In this document: in pieces, positions 40,532 through 48,739 of the stretch
Numbering within the stretch: position 1 is the stretch's first letter
Layout: each line of letters opens with the position of its first letter
DNA from: an uncultured Clostridia bacterium
GTDB lineage: Bacteria > Bacillota > Clostridia > Oscillospirales > Acutalibacteraceae
Assembly (NCBI GenBank): GCA_944384995.1
Contig: CALWVN010000001.1
Span: 186,001-250,000 of the forward strand
DNA length: 64,000 nt
Direction: 5' to 3'
Notes under the pieces: model-generated
The model's input: only the letters and a program-made list of their open reading frames with translations
Told to the model about the DNA's origin: nothing
The model's database searches: none
Position numbers and translations under genes: made by a program

Positions 40532-40576
40532 CCAAACAAGCCCTCCGCCTAAACGTGCGGAGAGCCGAATGTTTGG
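40532..40576 (-). terminator. Hairpin between asp23 and nusB, likely attenuator
   Basis: On the minus strand CCAAACA/TGTTTGG (outer, 40576-40570 with 40538-40532) and GCTCTCCGC/GCGGAGGGC (inner, 40565-40557 with 40548-40540, one G-T pair) form a two-part stem, followed by a short CTTTTA. It begins right after the asp23 stop codon and ends before the nusB ribosome binding site, so it could reduce read-through. Confidence 0.65.
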
Positions 40577-40577
40577 T

Positions 40578-40949
40578 TTATGCTCCGGCGGCGCCGTCGG
40601 CGTCAAAGTCGATCCCCTGCACGCTGACGTTTACTTCGCCTACGACCTTGCCGGTCATGCTTTGCACGGCGCTTTTCACACTGCGCTGCACAGCGCTGCT
40701 GACCGTTTGGATATTCGCGCCGCTTTTTACCCGCAAATAGATGTGGATGCGCACACTGCCGTCGAGATTAAACACGCGAACCGCTTTCTCGCCGCACTCG
40801 CTTTTGCGCAGGCGGGAAATCAGATCCGGCGTTTTGGGAACAAAAGCGCTTACGCCCTCCACGTCTTTCGCAGCATTGAGCGCGATCGAGGCGATCACAT
40901 CGTTGGAAATTACGATCTCGCCGCCGGCGGTTTTCTCATTTGTGTTCAT
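40578..40949 (-). CDS. Asp23/Gls24 family envelope stress protein
   Basis: The 123-residue protein has the Asp23 pattern GEIVISNDVIASIALNAAKDVEGV, an internal HIYLRVKSGANIQTV strand and helix, and VNVSVQGIDFD near the end. Asp23 proteins are abundant cytoplasmic or membrane-associated proteins linked to envelope stress; in Clostridia one copy commonly precedes nusB, as here. GGTGG lies 9 nt before the ATG. It has a strong promoter just upstream and heads the operon that runs to recN. Confidence 0.9.
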   Translation of the reverse strand: MNTNEKTAGGEIVISNDVIASIALNAAKDVEGVSAFVPKTPDLISRLRKSECGEKAVRVFNLDGSVRIHIYLRVKSGANIQTVSSAVQRSVKSAVQSMTGKVVGEVNVSVQGIDFDADGAAGA

Positions 40950-40975
40950 AGGGAAAGCCCACCTTTCTTTTCCCT

Positions 40976-41003
40976 ATTATACCACAAACTGCAAAATACT
41001 CAA
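40976..41003 (-). promoter_or_regulatory. Sigma-A promoter of the asp23-nusB-xseA operon, with palindrome
   Basis: On the minus strand TTGAGT (41003-40998), a 16-bp spacer and a perfect TATAAT (40981-40976). An 8-bp inverted repeat, GCAAAATA (40991-40998) and TATTTTGC (41005-41012), covers the -35 box and the spoIIIAH stop codon. Confidence 0.8.
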
Positions 41004-41531
41004 CTATTTTGCTTCAACTATCGTAATTTTTTCTGCGGGAAGCCCCGTTTTATTGATCACGATCTCCTTAACCTGTACGGCGGTTGTGTCGTTGAGCGTG
41101 CCAGATGCCAAGATCACTTCCGCCGTATCCCCGAGCGAAACAAGCGCTTTTCCGCCTGTTTTGGCAGTGATCAGGTTTTCGATCTCAGATTGTGCCTTAA
41201 TATTTTCCGAAAGGGCTTCTAATGCAGCCTGTGCTTTTTGTTTGCTTTCGGCATCTGCCGCAGAATCATCGATCACCGCCTGCAAGGTCGCTTTAGATTC
41301 GTCCAATGCTTTTGAGCGATTGAGTTCAGCGGTTGCAAAATAATCCTCCCCGCCCTCGGCGTTGACGTATTGCGCCTGCCCGAGGTTGGCCTCGGCTGTT
41401 GTTTGAGCCTGCACGCTCTGCTGGATCTCATTAACGGGACGTGTATAATACCAATTCACGTACAGCGCCGCGCCGAGCGCGATGACCAGCCCGAAAAAGA
41501 CGATTTGACGTTTACTGACAGTTTTAGACAT
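41004..41531 (-). CDS. spoIIIAH: Stage III sporulation protein AH
   Basis: The 175-residue protein has one membrane segment (about 9-27) and an extracytoplasmic part with a helical region and a C-terminal ring-building fold (LVSLGDTAEVILASGTLND...VNEIVINKTGLPAEKI-like). SpoIIIAH in the mother cell pairs with SpoIIQ in the forespore across the intermembrane space to form the feeding-tube channel. GAGGAGG precedes the ATG. It is the last gene of the spoIIIA operon. Confidence 0.94.
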   Translation of the reverse strand: MSKTVSKRQIVFFGLVIALGAALYVNWYYTRPVNEIQQSVQAQTTAEANLGQAQYVNAEGGEDYFATAELNRSKALDESKATLQAVIDDSAADAESKQKAQAALEALSENIKAQSEIENLITAKTGGKALVSLGDTAEVILASGTLNDTTAVQVKEIVINKTGLPAEKITIVEAK

Positions 41532-41533
41532 AT

Positions 41534-42076
41534 TTATTCCTCCTCAGGTTTCATTTTTAATATGCTTACTCGGTCTGTCCCAACGCCCAGCGCAGTGCTG
41601 ACCGCTTGGGTTATTGCGCCTGCGACCTCCGGCAGGTTTGCCCCGTCGCAAACAACAATCACGCCCTGTACTTCCGGCGTCTGTGTACGCAGTACCATGC
41701 CTGCGTCGCCGCCGGAGCTGTCAATCAGCACATACTCCGAATCTCTGCTTTCTGAAACTGCGCCGTCGTCGCGGTCGCTTTGTACGCTGACATCGGTAGC
41801 ATAAACCGTCTCGGAGGAACTCTCCAGTGTAAGCAGCACACGTACGCGTCCTGCATTTTCCACTTCGGAGATCACTGCAGCCAAGCGATTTTCCAGCGCC
41901 TCGCAATAAGCGTCTTCACTCTCGGTGCTTATCGTGTTTTCCTTGCTTTCGGTCTGTCCCTGCGGCAAAAATTCGGAAAGTGCCAACAGAAAAATCGCAA
42001 GAATACCGATGCATACGGGGATCCAAACCTTTTTTTCGGTTTTTAAGCGTACTTTAAGCTTTTGCAGCGCCTCCAT
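41534..42076 (-). CDS. spoIIIAG: Stage III sporulation protein AG
   Basis: The 180-residue protein has a single membrane segment (about 17-37) followed by an extracytoplasmic YscJ/FliF-like ring domain (ENRLAAVISEVENAGRVRVLLTLES, then GVIVVCDGANLPEVAGAI). SpoIIIAG forms a large ring in the sporulation channel. GGTGA lies 4 nt before the ATG at 42076; the longer open frame overlaps spoIIIAF and is not needed. spoIIIAH starts 2 nt after it. Confidence 0.93.
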   Translation of the reverse strand: MEALQKLKVRLKTEKKVWIPVCIGILAIFLLALSEFLPQGQTESKENTISTESEDAYCEALENRLAAVISEVENAGRVRVLLTLESSSETVYATDVSVQSDRDDGAVSESRDSEYVLIDSSGGDAGMVLRTQTPEVQGVIVVCDGANLPEVAGAITQAVSTALGVGTDRVSILKMKPEEE

Positions 42077-42080
42077 ACAC

Positions 42081-42530
42081 TCACCTTTCGATCGTAATGA
42101 TTGCAGCCGGTATTCCGAGGGCATCCTCCAAACAGGCGCAGATCTCATCATCACTTTTCTCGGAAGCTGTCACAAGACGCACCGAAGAAAGTACCAAATA
42201 GTTTTCTTCGTCAAGCTCCGTTTGCAGCGTGAGATCCTCCACTTCAATACCGGAGGCGGAAAGCTGTTCGGTGATCGTCGTTTCCAGAGTGTGCGCATAG
42301 ACCTGCTTCTGTCCGACGTCGTAGATGTCATCCTCCCCTATCTGGGGAAAAGTCAGCTCGCCGCTGCTTAACAAATCAGCAAAGGGAGAGATCAGCATAA
42401 AAACCATTAAAAGTGAAATCACAGTTTCCCCCGCTTTCTTTACGTTGCCTGAGGGGAACAGCATCCGAAACAGTAAGACTAAAACGGAAAAAACACAAAT
42501 CGTTACAGACCAGCTTTGAATGGTATCCAT
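42081..42530 (-). CDS. spoIIIAF: Stage III sporulation protein AF
   Basis: The 149-residue protein has two hydrophobic segments (about 5-22 and 34-50) and a C-terminal soluble ring-building domain (YAHTLETTITEQLSASGIEV, LVTASEKSDDEICACLEDAL). It belongs to the SpoIIIA channel complex. The ATG at 42530 is 2 nt after the spoIIIAE stop with AGGA just upstream; the longer open frame would run through spoIIIAE and is rejected. Confidence 0.92.
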   Translation of the reverse strand: MDTIQSWSVTICVFSVLVLLFRMLFPSGNVKKAGETVISLLMVFMLISPFADLLSSGELTFPQIGEDDIYDVGQKQVYAHTLETTITEQLSASGIEVEDLTLQTELDEENYLVLSSVRLVTASEKSDDEICACLEDALGIPAAIITIER

Positions 42531-42532
42531 TT

Positions 42533-43672
42533 CTATCCTTTGAATTGTAAAATCACGCCTGTGGAGATGACCAGCAGGAAGCCGTTGAATATCACAAAAA
42601 TATTGACAAGCGACACGGTAGCAGCGATTCCTTCCAACAACTTTTTGATTTGTGTCTGACCGAGTATACCGCCGATCGCCGCAGCAAACATAAGCGCAAG
42701 GTACCACAAAAGCAATTCAAGAATGACAGGAAGGTGCATCAAGACGATCACAACGATCCCAAACACACCTACTGCGTTTTGGATCAGCCCCATGGAGCCG
42801 AGTACGGAGGTGTACGCCTCCGAAAGCGTACTGCCGACAACGGGCAGCGTACCGCTGACGAGCATTTTTACGCCACGTACCGTTACGCTGTCCCCGGAAG
42901 CGGCAAGGGCCCCTTTGATTGATAAAAGCCCGGTAAAAATCGTAGAGCCGAATCCAAGCACGATGCAGACGACGCGTTTTAAAAAAGCTGCAATGGCATC
43001 AAAGGTATACTTTTCATGCAAAGATGAAACAATGTGCAGCATGAAAAATGCCTGCACCAGCGGCAGCAATGCTTTGCCGTTGATAAAGGAAAGCAGATTG
43101 GAAAGCCCCAGCATCACAGAGCTGTATGCCGCAGAAAGCAGCGGTTTGCCACTCATGGCAATGACGCCAGCAAATGCAGGTATGTAAGCGAGCAGAAAAT
43201 CCGCGCCGAGCTTCACGGCAGACAAAGCCTGTGCTATGCTTTCCGTGATCGGCTGTAAAACGGTCAGAACGATCCAAAGTATGCAAAACAGAGAAAACAC
43301 CGTGCGTATAGTCTCTTTTTTCTCCAGGAAGCCGTCTGCTGCCGCGCCGAGCACCAAAAAGGCACAGACCAAACCGATACAGCGAAGCGGATGTGCTGCT
43401 TTTCCACTCAGAATATCCAAAATTGCCGTTACGACTTTTCTCGGTGATAAAGAAGCGAGCTCCTCATAACTCCCGGATGCGACGCCGATCTCTTCAAGCG
43501 CTTCTTCCGTTTCATCGTCTAACGCATCATAAAGCTCCGAATAAGCCGCCTCTGCTTCGCTTAAATCGCTTTCAGCCGCAAAAGCGGGTACAATGCCCAC
43601 CAAACAGAACACACTGACCAAAGCCACAAGAAGTATATATTTCCGGATTCTTGGTTTTATACGTCTATCCAT
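42533..43672 (-). CDS. spoIIIAE: Stage III sporulation protein AE
   Basis: The 379-residue protein has a signal peptide (about 1-32, ending PAFAAES), an acidic exported region, and seven to eight hydrophobic segments from about 95 on, with GVKMLVSGTLPVVGSTLSEAY typical of SpoIIIAE. It is the largest membrane protein of the mother-cell SpoIIIA complex. GGAG lies 6 nt before the ATG, and its start overlaps the spoIIIAD end by 16 nt. Confidence 0.95.
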   Translation of the reverse strand: MDRRIKPRIRKYILLVALVSVFCLVGIVPAFAAESDLSEAEAAYSELYDALDDETEEALEEIGVASGSYEELASLSPRKVVTAILDILSGKAAHPLRCIGLVCAFLVLGAAADGFLEKKETIRTVFSLFCILWIVLTVLQPITESIAQALSAVKLGADFLLAYIPAFAGVIAMSGKPLLSAAYSSVMLGLSNLLSFINGKALLPLVQAFFMLHIVSSLHEKYTFDAIAAFLKRVVCIVLGFGSTIFTGLLSIKGALAASGDSVTVRGVKMLVSGTLPVVGSTLSEAYTSVLGSMGLIQNAVGVFGIVVIVLMHLPVILELLLWYLALMFAAAIGGILGQTQIKKLLEGIAATVSLVNIFVIFNGFLLVISTGVILQFKG

Positions 43673-44040
43673 GTCAGGCTCCAGGAGATCAATTGTGCTG
43701 CAAGCGGCAGCGCCATTAAAAGGATCGCACCGCGTCCCAAAAGTTCCACAGCAGAAGCCAACGCCGACTCACCGCTGTCCCGACAGAGATTCGCTGCAAG
43801 CTGTGCGGTCAGACAAATCCCGAGCGCTTTGACCAAGAGCTTAAGTACATCACTGTCAATACCTGCTTGTGCACTTAAGGCTTGCAGCTGACCGATCGCC
43901 TCTGCGGCAATACCGACTACAGGCACGCCGATCAGCAGCAGCACAGCAAGCTTGAGAAAAAAGGCGTACTCCGACCGAACGTTTTTCAAGACGATGATAA
44001 CGGCAAGCGCTGCTGTGCACAGCCCTACGATCTTCAGCAT
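43657..44040 (-). CDS. spoIIIAD: Stage III sporulation protein AD
   Basis: A 127-residue membrane protein with about three to four hydrophobic segments, including IVGLCTAALAVIIVLKNVRSEY at the start and ILLMALPLAAQLISWSLTWI at the end. The sequence and position match SpoIIIAD. No strong ribosome binding site is visible, and the ATG is 2 nt after the spoIIIAC stop, so it probably depends on coupled translation. Confidence 0.92.
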   Translation of the reverse strand: MLKIVGLCTAALAVIIVLKNVRSEYAFFLKLAVLLLIGVPVVGIAAEAIGQLQALSAQAGIDSDVLKLLVKALGICLTAQLAANLCRDSGESALASAVELLGRGAILLMALPLAAQLISWSLTWIDV

Positions 44041-44042
44041 CG

Positions 44043-44237
44043 TTACAAATCGAATGTCGAGCGAACAACCTCGTAAAGACTGCTCAGCTGCGGAAGAAGC
44101 ATAACGGCAATCAGAATGATCCCGGCAAGGACAGTCAGCATGGCGTATTCCTCCCGTCCTGATTTTGATAACACTTGATTTAACAGCGCGACGATGATGC
44201 CGATCGCGGCTATTTTGAAGATAAACTCAATTTCCAT
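44043..44237 (-). CDS. spoIIIAC: Stage III sporulation protein AC
   Basis: A 64-residue protein with two membrane helices (about 5-22 and 33-52), the size and pattern of SpoIIIAC (FKIAAIGIIVALLNQVLSKS, GREEYAML). GGAGG lies 4 nt before the ATG. It is between spoIIIAB and spoIIIAD in the complete operon. Confidence 0.93.
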   Translation of the reverse strand: MEIEFIFKIAAIGIIVALLNQVLSKSGREEYAMLTVLAGIILIAVMLLPQLSSLYEVVRSTFDL

Positions 44238-44259
44238 ATGTCCTCCGACCGTGCACCGC

Positions 44260-44772
44260 TTACAAAAAGAGAATAACTAGAAAAACGCCGCCGAGTACGC
44301 CAAGCGTGCGGTAAAGCCCGACTTTCTTTTGACCAGCCGCAAGTGCCGTTGCCTCGACCGTCTCCAGCTGTGCAATGAAATACGTACAATTCGCACGTTG
44401 ACCGGCTCGATCCGTATTGCCGAAAGCGGAGCAAAAAGACCGGATGAGCGTTATCTCCTCTTGCTGCAGTGCACCGGAATTTTGCAGTTCCTCAGTGGCT
44501 TGCTCCCATGCATACTGCAGGGATTCGCCGCTTTGAAACAGTCGATTTACCGTCTGTAAAAAACGAAAATCTGCAAATTCATTTTGCGTCGCCAGCTTTT
44601 CAAGCAGCGCATTCGTTGGACGTAGCGCAAATTCGATTTCACTTTGGATCACTGTGAACAGTCGGATAAATCGATTGATCTCACGCGGACGTCTGCGCAC
44701 CCGGGCGGAATAGTATGCGCCCGTCCACACGCATATTACCAGAATCAGCAAAAGCCCGATCGTTTTGAGCAT
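44260..44772 (-). CDS. spoIIIAB: Stage III sporulation protein AB
   Basis: The 170-residue protein begins MLKTIGLLLILVICVWTGAY, a membrane segment followed by RRRPREINRFIRLFTVIQSEI, and ends with two hydrophobic stretches, as in SpoIIIAB. The conserved MLK start at 44772 (GGTG 7 nt upstream) lies 92 nt inside the 3' part of spoIIIAA in another frame, an unusually long overlap for this operon. A GTG at 44781 is the alternative start. Confidence 0.9.
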   Translation of the reverse strand: MLKTIGLLLILVICVWTGAYYSARVRRRPREINRFIRLFTVIQSEIEFALRPTNALLEKLATQNEFADFRFLQTVNRLFQSGESLQYAWEQATEELQNSGALQQEEITLIRSFCSAFGNTDRAGQRANCTYFIAQLETVEATALAAGQKKVGLYRTLGVLGGVFLVILFL

Positions 44773-45718
44773 CCCGTTCACCAACCTGAACCGTTGTTCG
44801 GATTCTGCCCACGTTTTTGCCTGTTCCCAGAAACAAGACGGTGTTTATACCTCCGTCAGCAAGCAGTTCCCGTATCCCGACTCGTCTTTCCAGATCCTCA
44901 GGTGAATCAGCATGCGCCGTAGCCGCGAAATGCACCCCACTGCGGCAGCCCTCTAAAATCGCCTTTGCGTCTTCACTTGAGCCGATCTCGTCGCAAAAAA
45001 CCATGTCCGGTGACAGTGTCCGCACAGCCTGCGCGATCCCCTCCGCTTTTTCATACCCATACAGAACATCGCCCATAAAAGCAGCGGAAAGCGCACCGTC
45101 ATGGCTTGCAGGGAACAACTCATAGCGCGCATCGATCACGGCACAGGTATAAAGCCTGCCCGAAAAGCCCTGCGAGATTTGGATTGCCAGATCGCGCAGA
45201 ACGGTTGTCTTCCCACTCATCGGCGGACCTGCTAAAAGGATGTTTTGCAAACCGGCTTGAAAACAGGTGTTCAGTACTTCGTGCGCTGCGCCTCGGATTC
45301 TTCTTGCAATGCGAATATTCAGTGCAGTCGGACTGCGGATCCCCGCAACACAACCGTTTTGCCGCACAGCGGTACCGCAAACGCCGATACGATGTCCGCC
45401 CGGCAGTGTCAGGAAGCCGTTTTTCAGTTCTTCCTGATGGCTGTGCACCGAAAACCCGCAGGCGCGTGCCACAATATCCGAAATCTCGGATTCCGAAATC
45501 GTCGGCAAATTATCCGAACAAATACAAGTCGTCTTGCCGGTCTTTGTCAAAAAATAAGTGTTTTGCGGCGTGACCAGTACAATGGGACGACCGCTGCGCA
45601 GCCGGATCTCTGAAAGCGCGTCAGCCGTCTTTTCGTTGACGCGACACAGCATTTCCTGCAAATGTAGCGGCAAAACAGAAAGCACCTGTGAAAGCTCCGT
45701 TCCTTCTTGGCATTGCAT
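44681..45718 (-). CDS. spoIIIAA: Stage III sporulation protein AA (ATPase)
   Basis: The 345-residue protein is a secretion-type ATPase: Walker A GPPMSGKTT, Walker B DMVFCDEIG, and AKAILEGCRSGVHFAATAHA. It is thought to energise the SpoIIIA channel that links mother cell and forespore. At 345 residues it carries an extra tail of about 30 residues encoded in the region that overlaps spoIIIAB. It is the first gene of the spoIIIA operon, with a GAGGTGA ribosome binding site and a possible sigma-E promoter. Confidence 0.94.
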   Translation of the reverse strand: MQCQEGTELSQVLSVLPLHLQEMLCRVNEKTADALSEIRLRSGRPIVLVTPQNTYFLTKTGKTTCICSDNLPTISESEISDIVARACGFSVHSHQEELKNGFLTLPGGHRIGVCGTAVRQNGCVAGIRSPTALNIRIARRIRGAAHEVLNTCFQAGLQNILLAGPPMSGKTTVLRDLAIQISQGFSGRLYTCAVIDARYELFPASHDGALSAAFMGDVLYGYEKAEGIAQAVRTLSPDMVFCDEIGSSEDAKAILEGCRSGVHFAATAHADSPEDLERRVGIRELLADGGINTVLFLGTGKNVGRIRTTVQVGERDAQNDRAFADSGNMRVDGRILFRPGAQTSA

Positions 45719-45736
45719 TCTCGTTCACCTCACTTC

Positions 45737-45764
45737 AATATATGGTTACTTGTCCCGAAATAGA
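45737..45764 (-). promoter_or_regulatory. Possible sigma-E promoter of the spoIIIA operon
   Basis: On the minus strand TCTATTT (45764-45758), a 13-bp spacer and CATATATT (45744-45737) resemble the mother-cell sigma-E pattern (-35 with ATATT core, -10 CATAnnnT) upstream of spoIIIAA. The -35 match is imperfect. The call relies partly on the known sigma-E control of this operon in Bacillus. Confidence 0.35.
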
Positions 45765-45775
45765 ACAAGAATTTG

Positions 45776-45804
45776 TTGCATGGCCTTGCCGCCTGTGGTA
45801 TACT
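45776..45804 (+). promoter_or_regulatory. Sigma-A promoter of the yfhO-like gene
   Basis: TTGCAT at 45776-45781, a 17-bp spacer and TATACT at 45799-45804, 40 nt before the ATG. It is divergent from the spoIIIA operon. Confidence 0.75.
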
Positions 45805-45843
45805 AAATATAAATTTTTTTGACAGATTTCAAAGGATAAAGCT

Positions 45844-48669
45844 ATGGCTAAAGAGAATGTAAAAACCATTAAATCCGTTTTTTACCGCAACCGTTTCGTA
45901 TATCTTGCGGGGCTTTGCGCCGCAGGCATCATGGTGCTTGTCTTTTTTTGCTATGATTTGGTGCCTTTCGGAGATATGACGATCCTGCGCATGGATCTGT
46001 ATCATCAGTACGGCCCGCTGTTTGCGGAATTATATGACCGCGTTACCGAGGGCGGTTCGCTTTTGTATTCATGGCAATCGGGGCTGGGCGGGAATTTTCT
46101 CGGCAATTTTCTGAATTATCTTTCCAGCCCCTTTACCCTGCTGATCTTTATTTTCGGGCATGAAAATATCACGGAAGCGATTTCTGTGATGATCTTACTC
46201 AAATCCGTTGCGTCTGCCTGCACTTTCGCATACTATCTGAAAGCAAGCATGGGCCGCAACGACGCAAGCATTGCCGCATTCGGTGTGTTATATGCGTTTT
46301 GCGGTTACTTTGTGGCGTACTATTGGAACGTGATGTGGATCGACGCCATGTACCTGTTCCCGCTGGTGATCTTGGGAATTGAAAATATCATCCGTCACGG
46401 CAAACCGGGACTTTACTGTGTCTCTTTAGCGCTTTGCTTCATCACAAATTACTATATGGCGTATATGGTCTGCATTTTCTCCGTCCTGTACTTTTTAACC
46501 TTTTATTATTCCAAATACGCTCTCACCGAAAAATTCCACCCGATCGCCGAAGGGGAACCGAAGCCGTCGATCGTAAAACGGCTTAAAAATTCCGTATTCT
46601 TTTGTGCCGGTTGGCAGTTTGCTTTTTACTCCGTTCTTGCCGTTTCTTTATGCTGCGTGCTGTTGTTCCCGCTTATTGAGGTTCTGTCATCCAGCTCTGC
46701 GACTTCGGGCAGCGCACCGGAAAGCCTGCAAAAGTATTTTTCCGTTTTTGATTTTCTTGCCAATCACTTTGCGGCGACGGAGCCGACGATCCGCAGCAGC
46801 GGCACGGATGTCCTGCCGAACGTATACTGTGGTATTTTAACACTCATCCTTGTGCCGTTGTATCTGTTCTGCAAGACGATTCCCGCGCGCGAAAAAGCGT
46901 CGCACATCTGCCTGCTCGGCATTCTTTATCTGAGCTTTGACTTGAATGTCTTAAATTTCTTTTGGCATGGACTGCATTTTCCGAATGATCTGCCGTATCG
47001 CTTTTCTTTCATGTATTCCTTTATCCTGCTGCGCCTGGCATACCGCGCATTTACGCAGCTCAAAGCCTTTTCCATGCGGCAAATCCTCGCTGCTGGCGTA
47101 GCGCTTGTGGTGTTTATCATTTTTGTTGAGGAACTGACCTCCAAAAATGTTGATGACATTTCGCTGCTTTTGAGCCTTGTGTTTGCGGTTGGGTATGTTG
47201 TGATCCTGCATATTTTTAAAAACAAAAAGTATGCAGCGTCCGCTGTCTCCGTGCTGCTGTTGTGCACGGTGCTCTCGGAGGTCGCGCTTGCGGATACCAA
47301 CAAGTATTCCATGAATCAATCGAAAACCAATTACACATCGGATTATCAGAATTTCCGTGCGTTGAAAACACAGCTCGACGAATATGACGGTGGCTTTTAC
47401 CGTATGGAATTGACAAATTTGCGCACGCGCATGGATCCGAGCTGGTACAACTACAACGGCGTTTCCGTATTCTCCTCCATGGCGTATGAAAAAACGGCGA
47501 ATCTGCAAAGCGATGTCGGGTTATTCAGCAACTACATCAACAGCTATACCTATAACCTTCAAACGCCCGTGTACAACGCCATGTTTGGACTGAAATACAT
47601 TGTAGACAACGATAACAACAATATGAGTACACAATTCTACCGCAGACTATTTTCGACAGATGGGTTTGTCGCCTATGAAAATTTGTATGATTTACCCGTC
47701 GCGTTTGCCTGCAATTCGGCAGTTGCATCTTGGGATGCGGGCGCAACAACGGATCCGTTTGCGGCACAGGAAAATTGGTTTGCGGCAGCGACAGGCATCC
47801 CCTCCGTCTTCGAAAGGCTCAATGTCGACTACATCAGCTACAACAACATTGCAGAATTTTTGGAAGGCGAAGTGGAAAGCGGCTCTGTATCCTATCAAAA
47901 ACTCGACGCAAGCGCGGGCGCAAGCTTTACAATGGAATTTTCGCCGCAGACAACCGGTAATGTGTATGTCTACATTCAATCGGACGAAGCTGAAACCGTC
48001 ACCTTTTCTTCTTCTTCCAACCTGTTTTCAAAATCCGTCACACCGTCTGACGGCTATATCCTTGACCTTGGAACACATAACGCGGGTGAAACCATTTATG
48101 TGGATGTCGCCTTAAAAAGTACGGCGCAAAACGGAACGATGGAATTTTACGCCTATACCATAGATACAGCTGCGTTTGAGACAGGGTATGAAATGCTTGC
48201 CGACGGCGGGCTGACCATAGACGCATACAGCGATACCTACCTGCACGGAACGCTGACAGCCGGCGAAGACGAGATCGTTTACACCTCCATCCCCTATGAC
48301 GAAAATTGGCAGATTTATGTAGATGGGCAGCCGATTTATTCGGAGGATATTTTTGCGATTTCCGAAGGGCTTTTGGGCTTTAGGATCGGTGCAGGAGAAC
48401 ACGAGATTACGCTGCGTTACGTTTCTGCGGGGTTCTATACCGGCGCGATCTTTACCTGCATCGCTATCCTTTTCGGAACGTTTCTTGTAATCTGCCGTCG
48501 GCGTGAATGGCTTTGGTATAAACCGAAATATACGCAAAAATGGAAGACGCTGACGAGTCAGGAAACGCTCCTACTGCCGCCAACAAAGCCGCAGGATAAT
48601 TTTATAGCCGAGTATTTGGATTTGGACATCATTGTAGAAGACCGTAAAAAGGATACGGATTCAAAATAA
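45844..48669 (+). CDS. YfhO-family polytopic membrane protein
   Basis: The 941-residue protein has about twelve membrane segments in its first 480 residues, beginning with VYLAGLCAAGIMVLVFFCY and the YfhO-typical loop DLYHQYGPLF...LLYSWQSGLGGNFLG. A large extracytoplasmic beta-rich domain follows (about 490-880), then one last membrane segment (about 885-905) and a charged cytoplasmic tail. YfhO proteins resemble GT-C glycosyltransferases and are linked to glycosylation of teichoic acids or lipid carriers. The substrate here is unknown. AGGA precedes the ATG, and a strong terminator follows. Confidence 0.85.
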   Translation: MAKENVKTIKSVFYRNRFVYLAGLCAAGIMVLVFFCYDLVPFGDMTILRMDLYHQYGPLFAELYDRVTEGGSLLYSWQSGLGGNFLGNFLNYLSSPFTLLIFIFGHENITEAISVMILLKSVASACTFAYYLKASMGRNDASIAAFGVLYAFCGYFVAYYWNVMWIDAMYLFPLVILGIENIIRHGKPGLYCVSLALCFITNYYMAYMVCIFSVLYFLTFYYSKYALTEKFHPIAEGEPKPSIVKRLKNSVFFCAGWQFAFYSVLAVSLCCVLLFPLIEVLSSSSATSGSAPESLQKYFSVFDFLANHFAATEPTIRSSGTDVLPNVYCGILTLILVPLYLFCKTIPAREKASHICLLGILYLSFDLNVLNFFWHGLHFPNDLPYRFSFMYSFILLRLAYRAFTQLKAFSMRQILAAGVALVVFIIFVEELTSKNVDDISLLLSLVFAVGYVVILHIFKNKKYAASAVSVLLLCTVLSEVALADTNKYSMNQSKTNYTSDYQNFRALKTQLDEYDGGFYRMELTNLRTRMDPSWYNYNGVSVFSSMAYEKTANLQSDVGLFSNYINSYTYNLQTPVYNAMFGLKYIVDNDNNNMSTQFYRRLFSTDGFVAYENLYDLPVAFACNSAVASWDAGATTDPFAAQENWFAAATGIPSVFERLNVDYISYNNIAEFLEGEVESGSVSYQKLDASAGASFTMEFSPQTTGNVYVYIQSDEAETVTFSSSSNLFSKSVTPSDGYILDLGTHNAGETIYVDVALKSTAQNGTMEFYAYTIDTAAFETGYEMLADGGLTIDAYSDTYLHGTLTAGEDEIVYTSIPYDENWQIYVDGQPIYSEDIFAISEGLLGFRIGAGEHEITLRYVSAGFYTGAIFTCIAILFGTFLVICRRREWLWYKPKYTQKWKTLTSQETLLLPPTKPQDNFIAEYLDLDIIVEDRKKDTDSK

Positions 48670-48682
48670 ACAGAAGGATAAG

Positions 48683-48718
48683 AAAAAGCACCTCCGATAT
48701 CGATCGGAGGTGCTTTTT
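48683..48718. terminator. Bidirectional terminator after yfhO-like gene and liv operon
   Basis: A perfect 16-bp inverted repeat, left arm 48683-48698 (core GCACCTCCGAT), loop ATCG, right arm 48703-48718, with A5 and T5 ends, between convergent genes. Confidence 0.95.
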
Positions 48719-48739
48719 CATGTCTGTTTGTTCTATATT

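Noticed and set aside
44260-45718. Frameshift in spoIIIAA producing the long overlap
   Set aside because: The spoIIIAA frame is continuous and its motifs are intact, and spoIIIAB has its normal N-terminus, so an overlap fits better than a frameshift. A sequencing indel near the end cannot be fully excluded.
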